From the NCBI GenBank assembly GCA_035702665.1, contig DASSQD010000035.1, positions 1 to 64,000 on the forward strand: a stretch of 64,000 nt of DNA, given 5' to 3'. The notes beneath the pieces are model-generated. The model did not search any database and had not been told where the DNA came from. It worked only from the letters and a program-made list of their open reading frames with translations. The stretch is from VBDM01 sp035702665 (GTDB lineage: Bacteria; Pseudomonadota; Gammaproteobacteria; Burkholderiales; SG8-39). Below, one piece after another: positions 51,259-59,427 of this stretch (position 1 is its first letter; the number at the start of each line of letters is the position of its first letter). The position numbers were made by a program, and so were the translations under genes.

Positions 51259-53574
51259 ATGGCGAGCGCCGGATCACCCTCGCAATTGCTCGACGCTGCG
51301 CTCGAGCATCATCGGGAGGGACGCCTGCCGCAGGCGGAGTCGTTCTACCGGGAAATTCTGCGCGTTGACCCGAAGAACGTGGATGCTTTGCACTTTCTCG
51401 GCGTCTTGGCCTACCAGCGGGGGAAACACGGGGAGGCCGAAGAACTCATCTCCAGCGCTCTGCGGCTGAACCCCTCCAACCCTCCGGCGCACAACAACCT
51501 CGGCAACGCCCAGGCGGCCCAGGGCAAGCTGAATCAAGCGGTCGCTTCCTTTGTGAGCGCTTTGGCGCTGGACCCGAACTACGTCGATGCGCTCGTTAAC
51601 ATGGGCTCGGCGCTTACGGCCAGCGGCGAGTTGGGTAAGGCCATCACCTGCTTCCAGCGTGCGCTGGCGCTGGCGCCGGGAACTGCGGCCGCGCAGTCGG
51701 GACTGCGGAATGCCATGGAGCACCAGAGTAGGGCGCCCAGGTCTTCCCCGCCGGAGGACCGGAGTGCAGGGGCGGCCGAATCGCCCGCCGCGCTCCTGGA
51801 TGCGGGCAATGCCCTGAAGGACGAAGGAAGGCTGGACGAGGCCGTCGCAAGCTACAGGAAGGCTCTGTTGATCGACCCGGGTTTTTCGGGAGCGTATGTG
51901 AATCTCGGCAATGTCCTGCACGTCCAGGGGAAAACGGCCGAGGCGATCACATCGTACCAAAAAGCGCTTGCGATCGATCCCAACTTCCTCGAGGCGCATT
52001 TCAACCTGGCGAACACCTATCGCGACCAGAACGAGCTGAATGACGCCGTGGCGCACTACGAAAGGTCGGTCGCCATTCGGCCCGATTTCCCTGACGCATA
52101 CTACGCGCTAGGGCATGTGTTCAGGCATCAGGGCCGGCATGAGGACTCGCTCGCCTGCTACCAAAAGGCGCTCGCGCTTGCTCCTGAATATGTCGAAGCA
52201 CGCTGGGGCCTAGCCATCTCCCAGGTTCCAAAGATGTACGAGCTGGACACTGAGCCCTCGCGGTGCATTGCGGCCTTCTCAGAGCAGGTGAATCAGCTGG
52301 ATCGCTGGTTCGACGGAGAGCGCGCCGCGCAAGGGTTCAAAGCTGTGGGTAGCCAGCAGCCGTTCGCGCTGGCGTATCACGAGGCGAACAACAGAAATGT
52401 CCTCGAGCGGTATGGTCGGCTTTGCACCCGCCTGATGGGCGTTTGGTTCGAAAGGCAGGGGCTTGCCTCGCCCCCTCGACGCAAGCCCAATACTCCTCTC
52501 CGAGTCGGGTTCGTATCGCAGTATTTCTGGAATCATTCGGTGTGGAACGCCATCGTGAAGGGATGGTTCCAGATGTTGGATCGAGACCGTTTCGCCATAT
52601 ACGGTTTCTTTCTCGGGCATCGCCAGGACAAGGAAACCGCTCTTGCCCGGTCGTCGGCCGAGCATTTCGAGGAGGGCGGAAGAGATTTGCGGAGATGGGC
52701 GAGCGCAATTCTCGACCAGCGGCTGGATGTGCTCATCTATCCGGAGATCGGCATGGATCCAATGACCTTGCAGCTGGCTTCATTGCGGCTGGCTCCGATC
52801 CAGGCGGTCACTTGGGGACACCCTGAGACTACGGGGCTGCCCACGATTGACTACTACCTGTCCGGCGAGGCTTTCGAGCCCGCCAACGCGCAGGAGCACT
52901 ATTCCGAACGCTTGGTGGCGCTGCCCAACCTCGGCTGCTTCTACGAGCCGTTGGAGAGCAAACCCACGGCTCCCGACCTCTCGAAGATGGGGATCGGAAC
53001 CGACCAACCGTTGCTGCTGTGTCCCGGAATGCCGTTCAAGTACGCGCCCCAGTTCGATTGGGTCCTCGCCGAAATCGCCCGCCGCGCGGGAAGGTGCCAA
53101 TTCGTGTTTTTCACACCAGAGACAGCAAGCCTCGCGCAAATGCTGCGGGTGCGGCTCGAATTCGCTTTCGCGAAGCGCGGACTCGAATTCAATAAATTCG
53201 GAATCTTCATTCCCTGGCTGAACGGACCGGCATTTGATGGTTTGATGAAGCGTGCCGACCTCTTTCTGGACACTATAGGATTTTCCGGTTTCAACACGGC
53301 GATGCAGGCAGTAGAGTGCGGGCTTCCTATCGTAACTCGCGACGGTCGTTTCATGCGGGGGAGGCTCGCGAGCGGCATCCTCAAGCGGCTGGGCTTGCAG
53401 GAGCTCGTTGCTGGGACGGAGCAGGAGTACGTCGAGCTGGCCTTGAAGATCATCCGGGACGACAGCTATCGCGCGAGCCTGCGCGAACGCCTTGCTTCCC
53501 GACGCTCCGTGCTCTACGCGGACGAGACGCCGATCCACGGGCTGGAGGATTTCCTGCTCGGAGCTGCCGGGTGA
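51259..53574 (+). CDS. TPR O-GlcNAc-transferase-like glycosyltransferase (GT41)
   Basis: Cytosolic 771-residue protein. About eight to nine TPR units fill residues 5-330, with a charged linker after the fourth. The GT41 catalytic region (about 410-765) has LRVGFVSQYFWNHSVWN, LAPIQAVTWGHPETTGLPTIDYYL, LLLCPGMPFKYAPQFDWVL and LDTIGFSGFNTAMQAVECGLPIVT, each aligning with OGT/SPINDLY motifs; the histidine in WNHS matches the OGT NHP site. ATG 51259 begins 19 bp after the HD-GYP gene. The next gene is pilin, so pilin or another surface protein is a likely acceptor. Confidence 0.88.
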   Translation: MASAGSPSQLLDAALEHHREGRLPQAESFYREILRVDPKNVDALHFLGVLAYQRGKHGEAEELISSALRLNPSNPPAHNNLGNAQAAQGKLNQAVASFVSALALDPNYVDALVNMGSALTASGELGKAITCFQRALALAPGTAAAQSGLRNAMEHQSRAPRSSPPEDRSAGAAESPAALLDAGNALKDEGRLDEAVASYRKALLIDPGFSGAYVNLGNVLHVQGKTAEAITSYQKALAIDPNFLEAHFNLANTYRDQNELNDAVAHYERSVAIRPDFPDAYYALGHVFRHQGRHEDSLACYQKALALAPEYVEARWGLAISQVPKMYELDTEPSRCIAAFSEQVNQLDRWFDGERAAQGFKAVGSQQPFALAYHEANNRNVLERYGRLCTRLMGVWFERQGLASPPRRKPNTPLRVGFVSQYFWNHSVWNAIVKGWFQMLDRDRFAIYGFFLGHRQDKETALARSSAEHFEEGGRDLRRWASAILDQRLDVLIYPEIGMDPMTLQLASLRLAPIQAVTWGHPETTGLPTIDYYLSGEAFEPANAQEHYSERLVALPNLGCFYEPLESKPTAPDLSKMGIGTDQPLLLCPGMPFKYAPQFDWVLAEIARRAGRCQFVFFTPETASLAQMLRVRLEFAFAKRGLEFNKFGIFIPWLNGPAFDGLMKRADLFLDTIGFSGFNTAMQAVECGLPIVTRDGRFMRGRLASGILKRLGLQELVAGTEQEYVELALKIIRDDSYRASLRERLASRRSVLYADETPIHGLEDFLLGAAG

Positions 53575-53692
53575 CGCCCTGCGTCAGTCTGTGCCGTATT
53601 TCGCGCCGGGAAAGGTGTCGCTATGGGAGGGAGATAGAGGGGGCTAGCATAAAAATTCATTATTAACAATATGTTGAGAGCGTACGCCACGG

Positions 53693-53708
53693 TGGCATGC
53701 CACTTGCT
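53693..53708 (+). promoter_or_regulatory. Sigma-54 promoter of pilA
   Basis: TGGCATG-N4-TTGCT: the GG (-24) and GC (-12) dinucleotides are correctly spaced at 53694-53695 and 53706-53707. Transcription would begin near 53719, 36 bp before pilA. PilR-dependent sigma-54 control of pilA is established in other proteobacteria. Confidence 0.8.
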
Positions 53709-53754
53709 GTTATGCGTTCCAACGCCATCTGGCGTCCCAAGGAAGGAGTATCTA

Positions 53755-54243
53755 ATGAAAGCGATTCAAAGAGGCTTTACGTTGATCGAGTTGATGATCG
53801 TTGTTGCGATCATCGGCATCTTGGCCGCGGTTGCCCTTCCCGCGTATCAGGACTACAGCGTCCGCGCGAAAATGTCCGAAGTGATTCTGGCCGCGAGCGC
53901 GTGCCGGACGTCGATTACCGAGGTGTATCAAAGCGGTACCAGCGCCCCCGGCATCAACAACTGGGGTTGCGAGGTGACACAGCCCGGCGGTGCGTCGAAG
54001 TACGTTGCCACCGTCACGACCACCGTGGACGGAATGGTGCAGGTGACTTCGCAGAACCTTCCCGCCGCTGCGGTCGGGGTTGTCACTCTGGTCCCGCTCA
54101 AGAACTCGGGCGGCGCCCCGGCGGCGGCTGTCGCTGCCGACGTTGGCCAGCTCCAAGGCGGTCTGTACGGCTGGCGCTGCGGCAACAACACCGACGGCAC
54201 GACGGTGCTTGCGAAGTACCTGCCCGGCTCCTGCCGCGGGTAA
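53755..54243 (+). CDS. pilA: Type IV pilin (major, PilA-like)
   Basis: Structural subunit of a type IV pilus, exported and polymerised at the inner membrane. 162 residues. Leader MKAIQRG is cut by prepilin peptidase before the N-methylated Phe in GFTLIELMIVVAIIGILAA; Glu5 of the mature protein is present. The C-terminal disulfide region has Cys in GWRCGNN and GSCRG. ATG 53755 with AAGGAG 8 bp upstream, preceded by a sigma-54 promoter and followed by an intrinsic terminator, so it can be expressed alone at high level. Confidence 0.96.
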   Translation: MKAIQRGFTLIELMIVVAIIGILAAVALPAYQDYSVRAKMSEVILAASACRTSITEVYQSGTSAPGINNWGCEVTQPGGASKYVATVTTTVDGMVQVTSQNLPAAAVGVVTLVPLKNSGGAPAAAVAADVGQLQGGLYGWRCGNNTDGTTVLAKYLPGSCRG

Positions 54244-54267
54244 TCCAGCAAGCTACAAGCCTCACGG

Positions 54268-54298
54268 AAAAGGTACCCTACGGGGTACCTTTTTTTTT
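54268..54298 (+). terminator. Intrinsic terminator after pilA
   Basis: GGTACCC (54272-54278), TACG loop, GGGTACC (54283-54289), flanked by A4 on the left and followed by a run of nine T from 54290. It ends 2 bp before the ATG of the next gene. Confidence 0.93.
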
Positions 54299-54300
54299 GC

Positions 54301-55992
54301 ATGCTCGATCGAATTCCCAGGCAGCTCTTGTCAGCGCTCGTCGTCGGCCTAGTCGTCGTTCTGGCTAGCGCCCTGTATTTGCCTTTTCTCGGCAATCCGC
54401 TCGTCTTCGACGACTGGACCTTCTTCTCGGGGACGAAGTTTGCGTACTACGCCACTCACCCAATTGGATTGGAACTGCGTACTACGCCCTACTTCACGCT
54501 GGCCGCGACGGAGATTTTCATCGGAGGGGTGAAGGCACACCGGGTCGTAAGCCTCGCGTTTCACGTTGCGTGCTCCCTGTGCTTGTTCAAGGTGATCTCC
54601 AGCCTCATACGGACCGTGTTGGCGGACGGCCCGTACAGCCCGGAGTCCGAGGCGCGTGAGAGGGCGACGGTCTACGCTTCGATCGGGGCTGCAGCGTTCG
54701 CGGTCCATCCGGTGGCTGTGTATGGGGCGGGTTACCTGGTCCAACGCACCATCGTCATGGCTACGCTCTTTTCCCTCTTGTCTATTCTGCTGTTCGCGCG
54801 CGGGCTCGCCCGAAAGAGTTACCTCGATGCGATTTCCGCAGCGCTCATGTATGCATTTGCGGTGCTGTGCAAGGAGCACAGCATCCTGCTTCCTGCGGCA
54901 GCGGTGCTCACAGTGGCCCTGGTCAAGGCTCCGCGTGGCTTCGCCCTCCGGCACGCCGCCCTCTACCTTGCGCTTTGTGCGCCGGCGGCGCTCTACGTCG
55001 TCGTCTTCAGATCCTGGCTGATCGGCAAAGGATACGAGCCCGACTATGCGGTCGTCGCCAACCAACTCGAAAGCGTCTTCGGTCACGCCATGAAAGACTT
55101 CTCTCTGCCGCTGAGCATCGTCACCCAGGCGGGGCTCTTCTTCAAGTACCTCGCGTTGTGGCTGTGGCCAGATGTGCGGGGAATGTCTCTCGATCTTCGC
55201 GTGGATTTCTTCCAGACCTGGTCGGCGGCCTGGATCGTGCTGAAAGTATCGTCTTTTCTCGCCTTCGGGGCTATGGGTGGGTTGCTCTTGCGGCGCGGGG
55301 GCAAGGCGGGCTTGATCGGGTTCGGCATGCTCTACACCTGGATTCTTTTCCTAGTGGAGTTCAGCACGGCCAGGTTTCAGGAGCCCATGGTGCTCTACCG
55401 CAGCTACCTGTGGGCTCCTGGCATTTTGATCGCGTTTGCGGCCCTGTTGAGCACGATCCCGCTCCGAGCGACTCTGGCCGCCGCCGCCCTGGCACTCCCC
55501 TTGCTCTTCTACCAGGCTCACGATCGCCTGACGACTTTTTCCAGATCGCTGTTCCTTTGGGAAGATGCGGTCGCGAAGCTGCCTGACGCCGCTGTTCCGT
55601 GGGGGTCACGCACACTCTATATGCTGGGCAGGGAGTACGTCTACAGCGGGCAACCGGAGAAGGCCATCAAGGTTGCCGACCGATGCATGGTTCAATACCC
55701 GGGTACGGTGCACTGCTACTACGCGCGAGGAGTAATCCATTTCCTGCTCGGTCAATATGACGAGGCCCTGCCCCTACTGTCGCGCGTGGTCGAACTCCAG
55801 CCCGAGAGCGGAATCGCGCATCACCGGCTGGGCCTGAACCTGGAGCACCTCGGACGAATAGAGGACGCGCTGAGCGAGTACCAGCAGGCGGTGAAGCTTG
55901 GGTTCCAAGGTGCCCAGTGGGAGATCGACCGCTTGAAGTCGCACTCTAAAGGTGCTGCGCAAGCCAAGGGCGGCTCTTCCAATACGCGCTGA
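54301..55992 (+). CDS. Multi-pass membrane protein with TPR tail (GT-C/TMTC-like)
   Basis: 563-residue integral membrane protein, about ten helices, with FDDWTFF after the first helix (GT-C-like acidic motif) and two to three C-terminal TPR units (YYARGVIHFLLGQYDEALPLL, GLNLEHLGRIEDALSEYQ). Its position right after pilA suggests a pilin-modifying glycosyltransferase or ligase, by analogy with pilA-linked enzymes of other Gram-negatives; it is not similar enough to TfpO/PilO to name. It starts 2 bp after the pilA terminator and has no ribosome site, so expression may need terminator readthrough. Likely paralogue of the gene at 26519. Confidence 0.75.
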   Translation: MLDRIPRQLLSALVVGLVVVLASALYLPFLGNPLVFDDWTFFSGTKFAYYATHPIGLELRTTPYFTLAATEIFIGGVKAHRVVSLAFHVACSLCLFKVISSLIRTVLADGPYSPESEARERATVYASIGAAAFAVHPVAVYGAGYLVQRTIVMATLFSLLSILLFARGLARKSYLDAISAALMYAFAVLCKEHSILLPAAAVLTVALVKAPRGFALRHAALYLALCAPAALYVVVFRSWLIGKGYEPDYAVVANQLESVFGHAMKDFSLPLSIVTQAGLFFKYLALWLWPDVRGMSLDLRVDFFQTWSAAWIVLKVSSFLAFGAMGGLLLRRGGKAGLIGFGMLYTWILFLVEFSTARFQEPMVLYRSYLWAPGILIAFAALLSTIPLRATLAAAALALPLLFYQAHDRLTTFSRSLFLWEDAVAKLPDAAVPWGSRTLYMLGREYVYSGQPEKAIKVADRCMVQYPGTVHCYYARGVIHFLLGQYDEALPLLSRVVELQPESGIAHHRLGLNLEHLGRIEDALSEYQQAVKLGFQGAQWEIDRLKSHSKGAAQAKGGSSNTR

Positions 55993-56026
55993 CGGGGGCG
56001 CTGTGTGTTGGCCCGAGGCTTCAGCG

Positions 56027-56518
56027 TCAGCGGTCCGATCGGCGGAAGTGACCGGATCTCCCTCCGGATTTCTCGATTAGCTTTACGTCTCTGATGATCA
56101 TGGCGCGGTCGACCGCTTTGCACATGTCGTAGATTGTCAGCAGGCCGATGCTGACCGCGGTGAGCGCCTCCATCTCCACCCCGGTTCGGCCCAGCGTCTC
56201 CACAGTGACCACTAGCTGGATCGCCGACGCGCGTTTGTCCGTGAAGAACTCGGCAGCAACGCGCGTGAGGTTCAGCGGGTGGCACAAAGGAATCAGATCG
56301 CCCGTTCGTTTGGCGGCCTGAATCGCGGCGATGCGCGCGACTCCGAGCACGTCTCCCTTCTTGGCGCCACCCGCGGCGATCAGGCCGAGCGTTTCGGATG
56401 ACATTCCGATCACGCCGCTCGCCGTCGCGACGCGCCGCGTCTCCAGCTTCTCTCCGACGCCTACCATGTGGGCCTGGCCAGACGCATCGAAGTGGCTGAA
56501 TTTTCTTGAAGGGCTCAT
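56027..56518 (-). CDS. moaC: Cyclic pyranopterin monophosphate synthase accessory protein MoaC
   Basis: Acts with MoaA in the first step of molybdopterin synthesis, converting the 3',8-cyclo-GTP intermediate to cPMP. 163 residues, family length. N-terminal FSHFDASGQAHMVGVGEK, active-site KKGDVLGVARIAAIQAAKRT and LCHPL, and GVEMEALTAVSIGLLTIYDMCKA with the catalytic Asp and Lys are intact. ATG 56518 gives the canonical N-terminus. It supports the Mo/W formate dehydrogenase in the window. Divergent from the M48 protease. Confidence 0.95.
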   Translation of the reverse strand: MSPSRKFSHFDASGQAHMVGVGEKLETRRVATASGVIGMSSETLGLIAAGGAKKGDVLGVARIAAIQAAKRTGDLIPLCHPLNLTRVAAEFFTDKRASAIQLVVTVETLGRTGVEMEALTAVSIGLLTIYDMCKAVDRAMIIRDVKLIEKSGGRSGHFRRSDR

Positions 56519-56594
56519 TCTTCCGTCTCTTGGAACAAAACCGCAGGAACGGCCGTCCGGGGAACCGTTGCCGCGCAGCGGTATCATATTATCC

Positions 56595-58022
56595 ATGAGA
56601 ATAGCGGCGGCATGCCTGAGTTTCGCCCTGTTCGCCCCTCAGGCCTGGGCGCAGGCACTCCCCGAGCTGGGCGACACGTCGGGTGAGCTCCTCTCCCCGG
56701 CGCTCGAGCGGAAGATTGGCGAGCAGGCCGTACAGCAGATTCGCCATGAGCCCAGCTACCTGGACGATCCGGAACTCACCGAGTACGTGAACGAAATCGG
56801 AAGGCGCATCGTCGCCGCCAGCTCAGACGCGCAGCAGGATTTCGAATTCTTCGTCTTGCGGGACAACACCATCAACGCGTTCGCTTTGCCCGGAGGGTTC
56901 GTCGCGGTGCACACGGGTCTGCTGCTCGCGGCGCAGACGGAATCGGAGCTCGCGGGCGTGCTGGCCCACGAAACGGCTCACGTGACCCAACATCACCTTG
57001 CCCGGCTCCTGGGGAAACAGGATCAGATGTCGATTCCGACTCTGGCCGCGATCGTGCTGGGCCTCCTCGCAGCGCGCGCCCGCCCGGACGTGACCCAGGC
57101 GGTTATCACCGGGGCGGCCGCGGCCAATGTCCAGTCGCAGCTCAACTACACGCGGGAGTTCGAGCGCGAGGCGGACCGCGTCGGCTTTCAGTACCTGCAG
57201 CAGGCCGGGTTCGACGTGAGCGCGATGCCGACGTTCTTCGAGCGCTTGCAGAAGGCGACACGCTTGTACGAGAACAACGCTCCGGCCTATCTGCGCACGC
57301 ACCCGCTCACCAGCGAGCGCATCGCCGACATGCAGAACCGCGCCCAAAACGCCGTCTACAAGCAAGCCCCGGACAGCATCGAGTTCTATTTCGTTCGCGC
57401 CAAGCTGGTAGCCGAGCAGGGAAGGGCGAGCGAGGCTGTCGCCCATTTCGACGAGGTGCTGCGCGAGCACCGCTACGCCAGCGAGGCCGGAGCCCGCTAC
57501 GGCCTTGCCAGCGCCTTGCTGCGGTCGCGGGACTTCGGCAAGGCTGGAGCCCAGGTGGAAGCCGTCGAGAAGCTGGTCGGCCCCCATCCGATGGTGGACC
57601 TGCTCTCGGCGCGCATACGGCTGGGCCAGGGTGACGCGGCCGGGGCCAGGAACGTTCTGCGCGCCGGCCTGTCCCGCTTCCCCAACTACAGGCCGCTTCA
57701 CTACGCCTACGTCGACGTGCTCCAGGGCATGGGCCAGCACCAGGCGGCTCTCGCTTGGCTCTCCGAGCTCGTCAAAAGCTATCCGCGCGATGCCCGGCTG
57801 TACAGCCTGCAGGCGAAGTCCTACGCGGCATCGGGCAAACGGTTGCTGCAGCACCAGGCCCTCGCCGAGACCTACGTACTGCAGGGAACGCTTCCCGCCG
57901 CGATCGAGCAGCTTCAGCTCGCCCAGAAGAGCGGCGACGGCGACTTCTACCAGTTGTCGGCCGTCGAAGCCCGCCTGAGGGATCTGCGCTCCCAACAGGC
58001 CGAGGAAAGAAAATATCGCTAA
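56595..58022 (+). CDS. BepA/YfgC-like periplasmic M48 metalloprotease with TPRs
   Basis: Periplasmic protease-chaperone for outer-membrane protein quality control, 475 residues. Signal peptide to about residue 20 (AWAQ). The zinc motif is in AHETAHVTQHH (HExxH, about residue 124), with the third ligand in EFEREADRVG. TPR-like helices occupy about 270-470. E. coli BepA has the same order and length and acts on LptD and BAM. ATG 56595 is chosen from the signal peptide. Its stop overlaps the convergent chrB stop by 4 bp. Confidence 0.9.
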   Translation: MRIAAACLSFALFAPQAWAQALPELGDTSGELLSPALERKIGEQAVQQIRHEPSYLDDPELTEYVNEIGRRIVAASSDAQQDFEFFVLRDNTINAFALPGGFVAVHTGLLLAAQTESELAGVLAHETAHVTQHHLARLLGKQDQMSIPTLAAIVLGLLAARARPDVTQAVITGAAAANVQSQLNYTREFEREADRVGFQYLQQAGFDVSAMPTFFERLQKATRLYENNAPAYLRTHPLTSERIADMQNRAQNAVYKQAPDSIEFYFVRAKLVAEQGRASEAVAHFDEVLREHRYASEAGARYGLASALLRSRDFGKAGAQVEAVEKLVGPHPMVDLLSARIRLGQGDAAGARNVLRAGLSRFPNYRPLHYAYVDVLQGMGQHQAALAWLSELVKSYPRDARLYSLQAKSYAASGKRLLQHQALAETYVLQGTLPAAIEQLQLAQKSGDGDFYQLSAVEARLRDLRSQQAEERKYR

Positions 58023-59002
58023 CGCGAGACGGCTTCTTTGCCCGGCCCTTCGAAATACGCCTCGTACAGAAGGTCGAACGTCTTCTCGCTCTCGGTGAAA
58101 AGCTCTTCGTCGCTGCTGCAGCGACGGCGCGCTCCCTGGAGGAGCGTTTCCACCCCAGCGGCTTCGGCGACCGGCGCGCCGCCGGTATCGAGGAAGTGCA
58201 CCAGCGCCCCTATCTTGGCGAGGGTTTCGTTGCCGTCGAGGCTGAATCGCACCAGCAATTCCTCGAACGTCACCTTGTCCCTGCTGTTGGAGAACGTCGC
58301 GCCTTCGAAGCCGAAGCCTACCGCGGTCGACGGACACGGCTGGGTCTTCTCCAGCCACATCAGGGTCGCCTCGGCGTCGATGAAACGCCGGATCAGCCAA
58401 CCCGAGGCGAGCCGATCGGCCAGCAGCGGCTTGCGGGATGCCCACACGCGCTTGAAGTAGTAACGGCCGGTCTGCGTCAGGCGGCCGCCGGCCTGGGGAG
58501 CGTCGGGGAACATTCTCTTCCGGACCTCGGCCTCGGTTTCGCGCAGCACGCGCGCCGCCTTCTCTTTGAGCGGCGACTCGAAGAAGTCCAGGGCGCTGAT
58601 GGCCTCGAACTCGCGGCGCTGCTTGTTGAGCACACGGGCGATGGCGCTCGGCTCCGATATGCCGAACCCCGACCGCAGGCCTTCTATGACCTTGATCAAT
58701 TCCTGGTACTTCCCTGCGCGATCGAAAAGCGACTTGAACGAGCGCTCCTGCTCGGCGCTTGCATTGAGCACGTGCAGGACGTGAGCCGACCCGTTGATCC
58801 GGGCCGTATGCTCGGACAATCGCTGCAGGCCCTGCCGATTCGTCGCGGTGTCGGGCAGCAGGTAGACGCCTTCGCGCAGGAGGGCGCAACCCATCGCTTC
58901 GAGCGTGCGGAGCACCCGCATCCTGGAGGCGGGATCGTCCATGGGGAGACTGGCGACGTATACCAGCCATTGAGATTCGGGTTTCGGCGTTTCCTTTGCC
59001 AA
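58019..59002 (-). CDS. chrB: ChrB-like protein
   Basis: Cytosolic 327-residue protein with the two-part ChrB layout: an N-terminal domain (WLVYVASLPMDDPASRMRVLRTLEAMGCALLREGVYLLP) and a C-terminal domain (GRYYFKRVWASRKPLLADRLASGWLIRRFIDAEATLMWLE, FLDTGG). In Ochrobactrum and Cupriavidus ChrB regulates or supports chromate resistance with the exporter ChrA. No chrA lies in this window, so a chromate role here is not established. ATG start at 59002. Confidence 0.82.
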   Translation of the reverse strand: MAKETPKPESQWLVYVASLPMDDPASRMRVLRTLEAMGCALLREGVYLLPDTATNRQGLQRLSEHTARINGSAHVLHVLNASAEQERSFKSLFDRAGKYQELIKVIEGLRSGFGISEPSAIARVLNKQRREFEAISALDFFESPLKEKAARVLRETEAEVRKRMFPDAPQAGGRLTQTGRYYFKRVWASRKPLLADRLASGWLIRRFIDAEATLMWLEKTQPCPSTAVGFGFEGATFSNSRDKVTFEELLVRFSLDGNETLAKIGALVHFLDTGGAPVAEAAGVETLLQGARRRCSSDEELFTESEKTFDLLYEAYFEGPGKEAVSR

Positions 59003-59122
59003 GGGCTCTCCGCTGACCGCTATCGGCGTCCCAGTTTAAGTATCGCGACCTGATTCGGCAACTTGGCCGTGAACTGGCCACAGGCCGGGACGCGCGCGGC
59101 GCCTTCGATCGGGCTACTGCGC

Positions 59123-59151
59123 TTCAACGGACGGGCTGTTTGGTATATAGT
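59123..59151 (+). promoter_or_regulatory. Predicted tusA promoter
   Basis: TATAGT (59146-59151) with a weak TTCAAC at 17 bp (59123-59128). It lies in the 178-bp gap between chrB and the tusA-like gene, about 30 bp before the ATG. Confidence 0.4.
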
Positions 59152-59180
59152 TTTCGCCCTTCGAGCGCGAACCCACGGCG

Positions 59181-59414
59181 ATGACAACGACCTTCGACAA
59201 GGACCTGGACGTACGCGGACTCAATTGCCCGCTTCCGATCCTGCGCGCAAAGAAAGCGCTGGCCGACCTGGGCAGCGGACAGGTTCTGCGTGTGCAGGCC
59301 ACGGATCCGGGCTCGGTCAAGGATTTCCAGGCTTTCGCGAAGCAGACAGGCAATCAGCTGCTGTCACACGCCGAAGAGGACAAGGTCTTCACCTTCTTCA
59401 TGAAGAAGAAGTAA
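59181..59414 (+). CDS. tusA: TusA-family sulfur carrier
   Basis: Small cytosolic sulfur-carrier protein, 77 residues. The persulfide cysteine lies in the CPxP motif of LNCPLPILRAKKAL (about residue 16), with the family pattern VQATDPGSVKDFQAFAKQTGN after it. E. coli TusA serves tRNA thiolation, but paralogues also feed molybdopterin and sulfur oxidation. Nothing next to it indicates which. It converges on the MFS gene, 13 bp apart. Confidence 0.88.
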   Translation: MTTTFDKDLDVRGLNCPLPILRAKKALADLGSGQVLRVQATDPGSVKDFQAFAKQTGNQLLSHAEEDKVFTFFMKKK

Positions 59415-59427
59415 GGGCGCGTGCCGC

